A program made the translations under genes and the position numbers. Below the pieces are notes generated by a model. That model did not search any database and was not told the DNA's origin. It worked only from the letters and a program-made list of their open reading frames with translations. Shown in pieces: positions 12,776-26,370 of a DNA stretch of 64,000 nt; the first letter of the stretch is position 1, and each line of letters starts with the position of its first letter. The stretch comes from Scylla paramamosain (Eukaryota; Arthropoda; Malacostraca; Decapoda; Portunidae): NCBI RefSeq assembly GCF_035594125.1, contig NC_087192.1, forward strand, positions 12,990,501-13,054,500, in the 5' to 3' direction.

Positions 12776-13299
12776 CAAAAACACTAAAAGGCAAGTTTTT
12801 CGTAAAAGTTGGTTTTATTCCCATGTAATGTGATTGCCCTGCTTTTTAGTGCTTTATTGCCTAACATTCTCAGAAACAATCAAAGACACTTTTCTGGTAA
12901 TGTCATTTTTTTCCCACATAAAGTTAGTTTCGCATGGAATTTGGGGTTGTGGTAACGAAGAATGTAAAAAAAACACTCAAAATACACGCATTTAGTAAGG
13001 TTGTTCTGTTTGTTAATTAAAAGTGTTATTCATGAGTTTCAGCATTTTGGTATCTTAGAAACCTCCGCACAGACGAGTTTTTGCGTTGTTTGCCTTGTGA
13101 TTCTGGTGAAACTATAAAACACTCATTATTGATGATTTTCGTTATGTCCATTTTTTTCCTAATATACAGTGCTTTGCATCCATTTTTGCGTTTTTTTTAT
13201 GTAATAAGCTCAAAAACACACAAAATATACTTTTCTGGTAATATTATTCAATTTTTTTCATATTCGCTGGTTTGCATCCGTTTTTGCGTTTTTCTACGT
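12776..13299 (-). repeat. Short reverse satellite segment ending at a shared inversion junction
   Basis: Reverse m8, m7, m6, m5 and m4 are followed by an abrupt switch at 'ttctacgt|ggaaatta', where reverse m4 meets forward m2. The complement of this join, 'taatttcc|(t)cgtaga', appears at 61,783. In both places the distance to the neighbouring m2-m6 cassette is about 525-530 bp, so the two are copies of one junction in opposite orientation. Confidence 0.82.
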
Positions 13300-16200
13300 G
13301 GAAATTAAAGGACTTTACAAGAAAACTGTCTTTTGAGTGTTTTTCAGCATGTTAAGCACCAAAACGATAAATAATATGGGTCACTCTATATGGGAATCCA
13401 AAACAAAATTACTGAAAACGTGTCTTTTCAGTGTTTTACGTAAAAAACGTTAAAACTGATGCAAACAGACCAATATGAAGAAATAGAATAACATTACCAA
13501 AAAGATATATTTTAAGTATTTTTGAGCTTGTAACCAACAAAAAAAAAAAAAAACGTGAAAATAGATGCAAAGCACTCCATATTGGGAAACAAAAAGACAT
13601 TACGAGAAACGTGTATAATGATTATTTTATAGTTTCACAAGAACCACAAAGCAAAAAACGCAAAAACTAGTGTATATGGAGAAGTTTCTTAGATACCAAA
13701 ATGCTGAAACTCCTGAATAACACTCTTAATTAAGAAACAGAGTAACATTACTAAATGCGTGTGTTTTGAGTGTTTTTTCACATTCTTAGTTGCTAGAACA
13801 CCAAATTGCATGCGAAACAAGCTTTATGTGGGAAAAAAAATGATATAACGATAAAAGTGTCTTTTGAGGGTTTTTGAGAGAGTTAGGCAATAAAACACTA
13901 AAAAGGAGGGCAATCACATTACAACGGAATAAAACCAACTTTTACCAAGAACTTGCCTTTAAGTGTTTTTTAACTCCTTATATACCAAAACGCTAAAACA
14001 CATGCAAAACACCCTCTATGGAGAAACAGATTAAAATTACCAAAAACATATATTTTGAGTGTTTTTAATCATGTTACTTCTAAAAACACTTAAATACATG
14101 CTAAGAACCCTATGTCTGGGAAACGAAAGGACATTACTAAAAACGTGTATTATGCGTGTTTTTAAGTTCCATAAGTACCAAAAAGTTAAAACCTCTTTAT
14201 AAAGAAAAAAATAAAGAAATAATATAAAAATAGGATTTTTTTTTGTTATTCTTCTTCATAGGTACTGAGATGCCAAAATTCTGGCAAAATTCAGGGAAAT
14301 TATGTGTAAAAAGAATATTATCAAAAAGGTTAATTTTAGCTTTTTTTTCGGACTGTTATGTACCAAACCATGAAGTGCATGCAAACCCAATTATATGGAG
14401 AACTCAGACGACTTTACGAGAAACCTGTGTTTCTAGTGTTTTTGAGCATGTTAGTCACCAAAACAATAAATAATATTGAAGTCATTCTATGTGGTAATCC
14501 AAAACAAAATTACTTTAAACGTGTCTTTTTCGTGTTTTACGTAGAAAAACGCTAAAAAGGATGCAAGCCAACCAATATAAAAAAAAATAGAATAAGATTA
14601 CCAAAAAGGTATATTTTGAGTGTTTTTTTAGCTTTTTACTTACAAAAAAAAATGCGAAAATGGATGGAAAGCTCTCTCTATTGGTTAACAAAGGACATTA
14701 CGAGAAACGTGTATAATGAGTGTTTTATAGATTCTCAAGAATCACAAGACAAAAAACGCAAAAACTCGTATATATGGAGAATTTTCTTAGATACCAAAAT
14801 GGTGAAACTCCTGAATAACACTATCAGTTGAGAAACAGAACAACCTTACCAAATGCGTGTATTTTGAGTGTTTTTTCACATTCTTAGTTTCCAAAACACC
14901 AAATTTTATGTGAAAGTATCTTTATGTGGGAAAAAAATGACATTACAAGAAAAGTGTCTTTTAAGTGTTTTTTTTTTTTTTAGCATGATAGGCAATAAAG
15001 CACTAAAAAGCAGGGCAATCACATTACATGGAAATAAAATCAACTTTTACCAAGTGTTTTTTCTAAGTGTTTTTGAGCTACTTATATACCAAAACGCTAA
15101 AACGCATGTAAAACACTCTTTATTTAGAAACGGAATAACATAACCAAAAACATGTATTTTGAGTGTTTTTGATCATGTTACCTATAAAAACGCTTAAATA
15201 CATGCAAAGAATCTTATGTTTGGGAAACGAAAGGACATTTCGAGAAATGTGTATTATGAATGTTTTTAAGTTCTTTAAGTACCAAAAAGCTAAAACCCAC
15301 AAATGCCACTCTTTATAGAGAAAAAAAAAATAAATAAATAGAAAAATAGGATTTTTTTGTATTCATCTTGCAAAACACCCATTATGGAGAAACAGAATAA
15401 CATTACCAGAAACATGTATTGTGAGTGTTTTTGATCATGTTACCTACAAAAATGCCTAAAGACATGCAAAGAACCCTATGTTTTTAAAATTGAAGGACAT
15501 TACGAAAATCGTGTATCATGAGTGTTTTTAAGTTCTTTAAGTACCAAAAAGCTAAAATCCACAAATAACTTTTCATTGAGAAAAAAAAAATTGTTAATCA
15601 TCTTCATAGGTACCGAGATGCCAAAATTCTGCCAAAATTCATGGAAATTTTGTAAAAATAATCATTATAAAAAAAATAATTTTAGCTTTTTTCCGGAGTT
15701 ATGTACAAACTCTGAAGTGCATGCAAATCCACCTATATGGGGAAATTACACGACTTTACCAGAAACCTGTCTTTTGAGTGTTTTTCAGCAATCTGAACAA
15801 TATTACTTAAAACGTGTCTTTTCAGTGATTTACGTAGAAAAACGCTAAAACGGATGCAAACCAACCAATATGAAGATATATAATAACATTACCAAAAAGA
15901 TATATTTTGTTGTGTTTTTGAGCTTGTTACCTACAAAAAATGCAAAATGGATGGAAAGCACTTTATATTGGCAAAGAAGAGGACATTACGAGAAGCGTGT
16001 ATGAGTGTTTTATAGTTTGACAAGGACCAGAAGGTAAAATACTCAAAAACTCGTGTACATAAAGAAGTTTCTTACATACCAAAAAGCTGAAACTCATCAA
16101 TAACACTTTTAATTTTGAAACAGAAATACCTTACCAAATGTGTGTATTAGAAAAGTTTCTTACATACCAAAATGCTTAAACTCATGAATAACACTTTTAA

Positions 16201-19200
16201 TTAGGAAATAGAACAACCTTACTAAACACTGTGTTTTGAGTTTTTTTTTTCACATTCTACCAAAACCCCAAATTCCATGCAAAACTAACTTTATGTTTGA
16301 AAAAAAAAAAGATATTTCCAGAAAAGTGTTTTTTGAGTGTTTTTCAGCGTGTTAGGCAATAAAGCACTAAAAAGCAGGGTAATCACATTACATGGGAATA
16401 ATAACAACTTTTACCAAGAACTTGCCTTTAAGTGTTTTTGAGCTAATCACATACAAAAACGCTAAAACGCAAGCAAAACACCTTTTATGGAGAAAGATAA
16501 TAAAATTACCAAAAACATATATTTTGAGTGTTTTTGATCATGTTATCTATAAAAACGCTTAAATACATGCAAAAAACCTTATGTTTAAGAAACGAAAGGA
16601 CATTACGAGAAATGTGTATTATAAGTGTTTTTAAGTTCCTTAAGTACCAAAAAGCTAAAACCCACAAATAACACTCTTTATTTAGAAAAAAAAGTAATAA
16701 AATATAAAAATAGTATTTTTTTTTTTTTGTTATTCATCTTCATAGGTACCGAGATACCAAAATTCTGGGAAAATTCAAGACTATTATATGTTAAAAGAAA
16801 AATTATCAAAAAAGTAAATTTTAGCTTTTTTTATTCGGACTGTTATGTACCAAACCCTAAAGTGCATCCAAAGACTCTTATATGAGGAAATTAAACGAGC
16901 TTACCAGAAATCTGTTTTTTTGAATGTTTTTCAGCATGTTAGGCACCAAAACGATAAATAATAAGGAACTCACTCTATATGAGAATCCAAAACAAAAATA
17001 CTGAATGTGTTTTTTCTTTCTTTTACGTTGAAAAACGCTAAAACGGATGCAAACCTTCCAATATCAAGAAATAGAAAAACATTACCAAAAAGGTATATTT
17101 TGAGAGTTTTTGAGCTTGTTACCTACAAAAAACGCGAAAATTGATGCAAAGCACTCTATATTAAAAAACAAAAGGACTTTGCAAGAAAAGTGTATAATGA
17201 GTTTTTTATAGTTCAAAAGAACCAAAAGGCTAAAAACACAAAAACTTTTAAGTATTTTTGAGCGTGATAGGCAATAAAGCACTAAAAAGCAGGGCAATCA
17301 TATTACATTGGAATAACACTAATTTATACCAAAAACTTGCCTTTAAGTGTTTTTGATGTCCTTATATACCAAACCGCTAAAACCCATACAAAAACAAACT
17401 TTATGGAGAAACAGAACAACATTACCAAAAACATGTATTTTGAGTGTTTTTGATATTGTTATCTATAAAAACGCTATCTATAAAAACATGCAAAGAACAT
17501 TATGTTTGGGAAACAAAAGGATATTACGAGAAACGTGTATTATGAGTGTTTTTTTAAGTTCCTTAAGTACCAAAAAGGCAAAACCCACCAATAACAGTCT
17601 TTATTTAGAAAATAAAAAATAAAAATATAAAAAAATATGATTTTTTTTTCTTTTGTTATCCATATTCATAGGTACCGAGATGCCAAAATTCTGGGAAAAT
17701 TCAGATCAATCATATGATAAAAGATTATTATCAAAAACGTTAATTTCCGGTTTTTTTTTATTGGACTGTTATGTACCAAACCTTAAAGTGCATGGAAAGA
17801 CTCCTATATGAGGAAATTAAACGACCTTACCAGAAATCTGTGTTTTGAGTGTTTTTTTTAGCATGTTAGGTACCAAAACGATAAATAATAAAGAACTCAC
17901 TCTATATGGGAATCCAAAAAAAAGCTACTGAAAACGTGTCTTCTCAGTGTTTTACGTAGAAAAACTCTAAAACGAATGCAAAGCAACCAATATCAAGAAA
18001 TAGAAAAACGTTACTAAAAAGGTATATTTTGAGTGTTTTTGAGCATGTTACCTAAAAAAAAACGCGAAAATTGATGCAAAGCACTCTATATTGGGAAAGA
18101 AAAGGACATTGCAAGAAAAGTGTATAATGAGTGTTTTATAGTTCATAAGAACCGCGAGGCAAAAAAAGCAAAATCTCGTGTATATGGAGAGGTTTCCTAG
18201 ATATAAAAATGCTAAAACTCATGTATAACACTCCTAATTGAGAAACAGAACAGACCTAATAAATGCGTGTATTTTGATTGCTTTTCACATTCCTATCAAA
18301 ACCCAAAATTGCATGCGAAAATAGATTTATGGGAAAAAAAAGACTTTACCAGATAAGTGTGTTTTGAGTGTTTTTGAGCGTGATAGAAAATAAAGCACTA
18401 AAAAGGAGGGCAATCACATTACGTTGGAGGAAAACGAATTTTTACCAAGAACTTGCATTTATGTGTTTTTGAGCTCCTTATATACCAAAGCACTAAAACG
18501 CATGCAAAACACTCTTTATGGTGAAACAGAATAACATTACCAAAAAAACATGTATATTGAGTGTTTTTGATCATGTTACCAATAAAAACGCTTAAATAAA
18601 TGCAAAGAACACTATTTTTGGGAAACGAAAGGAGATTACGAGAAACGAGTATTATGAGTGTTTTTAAGTTCATTAATTACAAAAAAGCTAAAAGTCACAA
18701 ATAACACTCTTTATTGAGAAACAATAAATAAATAAAAAATTTAAATAAATATAATATTTTTTTTCTTTCTTATTCATCTTCACAGGTACTGAAATGCCAA
18801 AATTCGGGCAAATTTTAGGAAATTATGTGAAATAAGAATATTATCAAAAAAGTTAAATTTAGCTTTTTTTTGATCATTATGAGTGTTTTTAAGTTCATTA
18901 ATTACAAAAAAGCTAAAAGTCACAAATAACACTCTTTATTGAGAAACAATAAATAAATAAAAAATTTAAATAAATATAATATTTTTTTTCTTTCTTATTC
19001 ATCTTCACAGGTACTGAAATGCCAAAATTCGGGCAAATTTTAGGAAATTATGTGAAATAAGAATATTATCAAAAAAGTTAAATTTAGCTTTTTTTTTCGA
19101 ACTGTTATGTACCAAACACCTAAAGTGCATGACAACCCACCTATATGTGGAAATTAAATGTCTTTGCCAGAAAACGGTCATATAAGTGTTTTTCAGCATG

Positions 19201-20040
19201 TTAAGAACCAACACGATAAATAACATGGAAGTCAATCTATATGGGAATCCAAAACAAAATTACTAAAAACGTGTCTTTTCAGTGTTTTACGTAGAAAAAC
19301 GCTAAAACGGATGTAAACCAACCAATATGAAGAAATAAAATAACATTACCGAAAAGGTATATTTTAAGTGTTTTTGAAATTGTTACAAAAAACGCGAAAA
19401 TGGATGGAAAGCACTCTATATTGGGAAGCAAAAGGACATTACGAGAAACGTGTATAATGAGTGTTTTATAGTTTCACAAGAACTACAAGGCAAAAAACGC
19501 AAAAAATCGTGTATATTGAGAAGTTTCTTACATTCCAACCAATTACAACCAATATGAAGGAATAGAATAACATTACCAAAAAAGTATATTTTGTGTGTTT
19601 TTGAGCTTGTTACATAAAAAGAAACTCGAAAATGGATGCAAAGCACTCTATATTAAAAAAAAAAGGACATAATGAGAAACGTGTATAATGAGTGTTTTAT
19701 AGTTCAACAGAATCACAAGTCAAAAAACGCAAAAACTCGACTGTATGGAGAAGTTTCTAAGATACCAAAATACAGAAACTCATGAATAACACTCTTAATC
19801 AAGAAACAGAACAACCTTACTAAATGCGTGTATTTTGAGTGTTTTTTTACATTCTTAGTTACCAAAACCCCAAATTCCATGCGAAAGTAGCTTTATGAGG
19901 GAAAAAAATGACATTACCAGAAAAGTGTCTTTGAGTGTTTTTGAGCGTGTTAGGCAATAAAGCACTAAAAAGCAGGGCAATCACATTACATGGGAATAAA
20001 ACCCACTTTTACGAAGAACTTGCCTTTTAGTGTTTTTGAC
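13300..20040 (+). repeat. Satellite array block, forward orientation
   Basis: HOR seams lie near 14,263, 15,609, 16,745, 17,672, 18,786 and 19,013; the last two are the two copies of a local duplication. Near 15,370 there is a forward-to-forward register jump from m1 ('ttcatc') into m9 ('ttgcaaaacaccc'), which drops or adds part of a unit. The stretch 16.7-19.6 kb resembles 44.5-47.3 kb in direct orientation. No gene is visible. Confidence 0.9.
18651..19100 (+). repeat. 225-bp near-identical tandem duplication
   Basis: The segment starting 'attatgagtg' at 18,651 is repeated from 18,876, covering m11, the A/T seam and m1 up to 'agttaaatttagc' and the following T tract. The copies look identical apart from T-tract length. 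Four bases 'gatc' sit between them. Neighbouring HOR units differ at many positions, so this duplication is very recent compared with the array. Confidence 0.92.
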
Positions 20041-20347
20041 ACGCATTTAGTAAGGTTGTTCTATTTCTCAATTAAGAGTGTTATTCATAAGTTTCAGCAT
20101 TTACACGAGTTTTTGCGTTTTTTGCCTTGTGGATTTTTTGAACTATAAAACATTCATTATACATTTTTCTCGCAATGTTTTCTACGTAAAACACTGAGGA
20201 GACACGTTTTCAGTAATTTTCTTTTGGATTCCCACATAGAGTGAGTTCCTTATTATTTATCGTTTTGGTGCCTAACATGCTGAAAAACACTCAAAAGACA
20301 GATTTCTAGTAACGTCTTTAATTTCCTCATATGGGAGGCTTTGCATG
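20041..20347 (-). repeat. Inverted m2-m6 cassette, copy 2 (reverse, internally deleted)
   Basis: It has the same entry join ('gtttttgac|acgcatttag') and exit join ('tttgcatg|tcttttcagtg') as the other cassettes but is only about 307 bp long. Near 20,178 the sequence runs from m5 ('ctcgcaatg') directly into the m4/m3 border ('ttttctacgtaaaacac'), which accounts for the missing ~165 bp. Confidence 0.82.
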
Positions 20348-20898
20348 TCTTTTCAGTGTTTTTGAGCGTGTTACGCAATAAAGCACTAAAAGCCAGGGCA
20401 ATCACATTACATGGGAATAAAACCAAATTTTACCAAGAACTGGCCTTTAAATGTTTTTGAGCTCCTTACATACCAAAACGCTAAAACGCATGCAAAATAC
20501 ATTTTATGGAGAAACAGAATAACATTACCAAATACCAAATTTTGAGTGTTTTTGATCATGTTATCTAAAAAAAACGCTTAAATACCTGCAAAGAACCTTA
20601 TGTTTGGGAAACGAAAGAACATTACAAGAAACGTGTATTATGAGTGATTTTTAAGTTCCTTTAGTACCAAAAAAGCTAAAACCCACAAATAACACTCTTT
20701 AGAAAAAAAATAAATAAAGAAAAAAAATAAAAAAATGAAAATTTTTGTTTTTGTTTTTCATCTTCATAGGTACCGAATTGCCAATATTCTGCCAAAATTC
20801 AGGGACTTTATGTGATAAAAAGAACATTATCATGAAAGTTAATTATAGCTTTTTTTTTTTTATTGTTATGTACCAAAACTTAAAGTGCATGCAAAGCA
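20348..20898 (+). repeat. Short forward satellite segment
   Basis: It holds forward m8, m9, m10, m11, a seam near 20,768, m1 and the first part of m2. At 'gtgcatgcaaagca|cataatttcc' it switches to reverse m1. This makes the two m1 copies at about 20.77-20.85 and 20.90-20.95 kb a close inverted pair with a short m2-derived spacer, a potential cruciform. Confidence 0.82.
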
Positions 20899-21567
20899 CA
20901 TAATTTCCTTCAATTTTGGCAGAATTTTGGCATCTTGGTACCTATGGACATGAATAACAAAAAAATAAAAATGCTATTTTTTATTTATTTAATTTTTTTC
21001 TATATAAAGAGTGTTATTTGTAGGTTTTAACGTTTTGGTACTTAAACAATTTAAAAACATTCATACTACACATTTCTCGTAATGTCCTTTCGTTTCCCAA
21101 ATATAGGGATCTTTGCATGTATTTAAGCGTTTTTATAGGTAACATGATAAAAAAAACATTCAAAAACACTTGTTTTTTGGTAATGTTATTCTGCTTCTCT
21201 ATAAAGGAGTGTTTTGCATGCGTTTTTTAGCGATTTGGTATATAAGGAGCTAAAAAACACTTCAAGGCAAGTTCTTGGTAAAAGTTGGTTTTATTCCAAT
21301 GTAATATGATTGCCCTGCTTTTTAGTGCTCTATTGCCTAACACGCTCAAAAACACCCAAAAGACACTTCTGGTAATGTCATTTTTTTCCCACATAAAGCT
21401 TGTTTCGCCTACTATTTGAGGTTTTGCTTAGAATGTGAAAAAAAACACTCAAAATACACGCATTTGGTAAAGTTGTTCTGTTTCTCAATTAAGATTGTTA
21501 TTCATAAGTTTCAGCATTTTGGGATCTAAGAAACTTCTTTATATACACGACTTTTTGCGTTTTTTGC

Positions 21568-21591
21568 CTTGTGGTTCTTGTGAACCACAAG
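21568..21591 (-). repeat. Hairpin variant inside m6 (copy 2)
   Basis: A perfect 10-bp stem 'cttgtggttc'/'gaaccacaag' has a 4-nt loop 'ttgt'. It is the reverse-orientation counterpart of the variant at 5,083 and the forward ones near 50.0 and 54.9 kb. Confidence 0.72.
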
Positions 21592-24500
21592 TTTTTTTCC
21601 CCGAAAATAATAAGACACTCATTATAAATGTTTCTCGTAATGTCCTTTTCTTTCCCAATAGGGAGTGCTTTGCATCCATTTTCACGTTTTTTCTAGGTAA
21701 CAAGCTCAAAAACACTCAAAATATACCTTTTTGGTAATGTTATTCTTTTTCTTCATAATGGTTGGTTTCCGTCCGATATAGCGTTTTTCTACGTAAAACA
21801 CCAAAAAAACACGTTTTCAGTAATTTTGTTTTCGATTCCCAAAGAATATTGCCAGAATCTTGGCATCTTAGTACCTATGAAGATGAATAACAAAAAAAAA
21901 AAAATTATTTTTTTTTCTCTATAAAGAGTTTTATTTGTGGGTTTTAGCTTTTTTGGTACTTAAGGAACTTAAAAACACTCATTTTACACGTTTCTCGTAA
22001 TGTCCTTTCGATTCCCAAACATAAGGTTCTTTGCATGAATTTAAGCGTTTTTAAAAATAACATGATCAAAAACAGTCAAAATACATGTTTTTCGTAATGT
22101 TACTCTGTTTCTCCATAAAAGGGTGTTTTGCATGTGTTTTAGCGTTTTGGTATGTAAGGAGTTAAAAAAAAAAAAACACTTAAAGGCAAGTTCTTCGTAA
22201 AAGTTAATTTTATTTCCATGTAATGTGATTGTTTTGCTTTTAGTGTTTGTTGCAAATCACGCTCAAAAACACTCAAAAGACACTTTTCTGGTAATGTTTT
22301 TTTTTTTTCCCTCATAAACCTAGTTTCGCATGAAATTTGGGATTTTCGTAACTAAGAACGTAAAAAAAGACTCAAAATACACACATTTGGTAAGGTAGTT
22401 CTTTTTCTCAATTAAAAGTGTTATTCATGCATTTCAGCATTTTGGTATGTAAGAAACTTCTCTATATACACGAGTTTTTGCGTTTTTTGCCTTGTGGTTC
22501 GTGTGAAACTATAAAACACGTTTCTTGAAATGTTCTTTTGTTTCCCAATATAGAGTGCTTTCCATCCATTTTCGCATTTTTTCTATGTAAAAAGCTGAAA
22601 AACACTCAAAATATATCTTTTTGGTAATGTTACTCTATTTCTTCATATTGGTTGGTTTGCATCCGTTTTAGTGTTTTTCTTCGTAAATGACTGAAAAGAC
22701 ACGTTTTTAGTAATATTGTTGAAATTGCTGAAAAAACACTCAAAATACAGATTTCTGGTAAAGTCTTGTTATTTCTCCATATAGATGGCTTTGCATGCAC
22801 TTCTGGGTTTGGTACATAATTCCGGAAAAAAGCAATTTTTTTTTTTATATGTCGTTTCGTTTCACAGACATAGGGTTCTTTGCATGTATTTAAGCGTTTT
22901 TATTGGTAACATGATCAAAAACATTCAAAATACATGTTTTTGGTAATGTTATTCTGTTTCTCCATAAAGGGTGTTTTATATGCGTTTTAGCGTTTTGGTG
23001 TGTAAGGAGTTAAACACACTTAAAGGCAATTTCTTCTTAAAAGTTAGTTTTATTTCTATATAATGTGATTATTCTGTTTTTTAGTGCTTTGTTGCATATC
23101 ACGCTCAAAAAGACTCAAAAGACACTTTTCTGATAATGTCATTTTTTTCCCACATAAAGATAGTTTCGAATGAAATTTATGATTTTCGTAACTAAGAATG
23201 TGAAAAACACTCAAAATACACACATTTGGTAAGGTAGTTCTGTTTCTCAATTAAAAGTGTTATTCATGAGTTTTAGCATTTTGGTATGTAAGAAACTTCT
23301 CTATATACACGAGATTTTGCGTTTTTTGTCTTGTGGTTCTTGTGAAACTATAAATTGATCATTATACACGTTTCTCTAAATGTCCTTTTGCTCCCCAGTA
23401 TAGAGTGCTTTTACATCCATTTTCGTGTTTTTCATAGGTAAAAAGCTCAAAAACACTTTTTGGTAATGTTATTCTATTTCTTCATATTTGTTGCTTTGCA
23501 TCCCTTTTAGCGTTTTTTCTATGCGAAACACTGAAAAGACACGTTTTCAGTAGTTTTGTTTTGGATTCACATATTCACTAACTTCCATATTATTTATCGC
23601 TTTGGTGCCTAACATGTTGAAAAACACTGAAAAGACAGGTTTCTGGTAATCTCGTTTAATTTCCTCATATAGGTGGCTTTGCATGTACTTTAAGGTTTGG
23701 TAAATAACAATTCGAAAAAAAAGCAATAATTAACTTTTTTGATAATGTTCTTTTTTCCACATAAATTTCCTGAATTTTGGCAGAATTTTTGAATATTGGT
23801 ACTTATGAAAATCAATACAAAAAATGCAATTTTTTTATTCATTTTTTTTTTCTCTTAAAAGAGTGTTATTTGTGGGTTTTAACGTTTTGGTACTTAAGAA
23901 ACTTAAAAACAGTCATAATACACGTTTTTCGTAATATCCTTTCGTTTCCGAAAGATAGGTTTCTTTGCATGTATTTAAGCGTTTTTATAGGTAACATGAT
24001 CAAAAACACTTAAAACATGTTTTCTGTAATGTTTTTTCTCCTTCTCCATAAAGGAGTGTTTTGCATGCGTTTTAGCGTTTTGGTATGTAAGGAGCTCAAA
24101 ACACATAATGGCAAGTTCTTGGTCAAAGTTGGTTTTATTCCCATGTAATGTGATTGCCCTGCTTTTTAGTGCTTTATTGCCTAACACGCTCAAAAACACT
24201 CAAAAGACACTTCTGGCAATGTCATTTTTTTCCCACATAAAGCTAGTTTCGCATGGTATTTGGGATTTTGCTAAGAATGTGAAAAACTGAAAATACACGC
24301 TTTTGGTAAGGTTTTTCTTTTTCTCAATAAAGATTGTTGTTATTCATGAGTTTCAGCATTTTGGTATCTAAGAAACTTCTTTATATACACGAGTTTTTGC
24401 TCGAAAATAATAAGACACTCATTAAACACGTTTCTAGTAATGTCCCATTGTTTCCCAATAGGGAGTGTTTTGCATCCATTTTCACCTTTTTTGTAATTAA

Positions 24501-26151
24501 CAAGCTCAAAAACACTTAAAAAATACCTTTTTGTTAATGTTATTCTAATTATTTTCCATATTGGATGGTTTGCATCCGATTTAGCGTTTTTCTACGTAAA
24601 ACACCGAAAAGACACGTTTTCAGTAATTTTGTTTTAGTTTCCCATATAAAGTGACTTCCATATTATTTATCGTTTTTGTGCCTAACATGCTGAAAAACAC
24701 TCATAAGACAGTTTTCTGGCAAAGACGTTTGATTTCCGCATATAGGTGGTTTTGCATGCACTATAGGGTTTGCTACATAACAGTCGAAGAAAATAAAGCT
24801 AAAATTATCTTTTTTGATAATGTTCTTATTTCACAAAATTTCATGAATTTTGCCCGAATTTTGGCATGTCGGTACCTGTGAAGATGAATAAGAAAGAAAA
24901 AAATATCGTATTTTTTTATTTATTTATTTTTTCTCAATAGAGAGTTATTTGTGGCTTTTAGCTTTTTGGTTCTTAATGAATTTAAAAACACTCATAATAC
25001 ACGTTCTCGTAATGTCCTTTCGTTTTCCACAAATAAGGGTCTTAGCATGTATTTAAGCGATGTATTGGTAAAATGATCAAAATTACTCAAAATACATGTT
25101 TTTGGTAATGTTATTCTGTTTTTCCATAAAGTGTGTTTTGCATGCGTTTTAGCGTTTTGGTATATAAGGAGCTCAAAAACACTTAAAGGCAAGTTCTTGG
25201 TAAACATTGATTTTTGTTCCCATGTAATGTGATTGCCCTTCTTTTAAGTGCTTTATTGCTTATCACGCTTAAAAACACTCAATAGAAACTTTTCTGAAAA
25301 TGCCATTTTTTTTTTTTACCACATAAAGCTGGTTTAGCAATGAATTTGGGTTTTAGGTAACTAAGAATGTGAAAATCACTCAAAATACACTCATTTAGTA
25401 AGGTTGTTCTATTTCTCAATTTACAGTGTTATTCATGAGTTTCAGCATTTTGTTATCTAGGAAACTACTCCATATACAAGAGTTTTTGCGTTTTTTGATT
25501 TGGGGTTCTTTTGAACTATAAAACACTCGTTATACACTTTTCTTGCATTGTCCTTTTGTTTCTCAATATAGAGTGTTTTTGCATCAATTTTCGCGTTTTT
25601 TGTAGGTAAAAAGCTCAAAAACACTCAAAATATACCTTTTTGGTAACGTTTTTCTATTTCTTGATATTGGTTCGTTTCCATCCGTTTTAACGTTTTTCTA
25701 CGCAAAACACTGAGAAGACACGTTTTCAGTAAGTTTGTTTTGGATTCCCATATAGAGTGAGTTCCTTATTATTTATCGTTTTTGTGCCTAACATGCTAAA
25801 AAAAACACTTAAAACACAGATTTCTGGTAAGGTCGTTTAATTTCAACATATTGAAGGCTTTGCATGTACTTTAGGATGTGGTACATAACAGTCCTCAAAA
25901 AAAAGCTGAAATTAACTTTTTTGATAATATTCATTAATCACATAATTGCCCTGAATTTTCCCAGAATTTTGGCATCTCGGTACCTATGAAGATGAATAAC
26001 AAAAAAAAAATCCTATTTATTTTACTTTTTTTATATAAAGAGTGTTATTTGTGTGTTTTAGCTTTTTGGTAGATAAGGAACTTAAAAAAAACACTCATAA
26101 TACACGTTTCTTGTAATGTCCTTTTGTTTCCCAAATATAATGTTCTTTGCA

Positions 26152-26236
26152 TGTACTTAAGCGTTTTATAGATAACTATAGATATAGATATAGATATAGA
26201 TATAGATATAGATGTACTTAAGCGTTTATAGATAAC
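26152..26236. repeat. TAGATA microsatellite flanked by a short duplication
   Basis: About six tandem TAGATA hexamers (about 26,176-26,212) lie inside reverse m10. They are flanked by two copies of 'gtacttaagcgttt(t)atagataac'-type sequence (26,153-26,175 and 26,213-26,235), split by the hexamers. The native monomer contains only one 'atagataac', so the tract probably grew by slippage after a short duplication. A run of Ser-Ile codons on the minus strand is a by-product. Confidence 0.88.
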
Positions 26237-26370
26237 ATGATCAAAAACACTCAAAATATATGTTTTTGGTAATGTTATTCTTTTTCTCCATAAAGTTTGT
26301 TTTGCATGCGTTTTAGCGGTTTGGTATATAAGGGGTTAAAAAATACTTCGTAAAAGTGGGTTTTTTTCTC

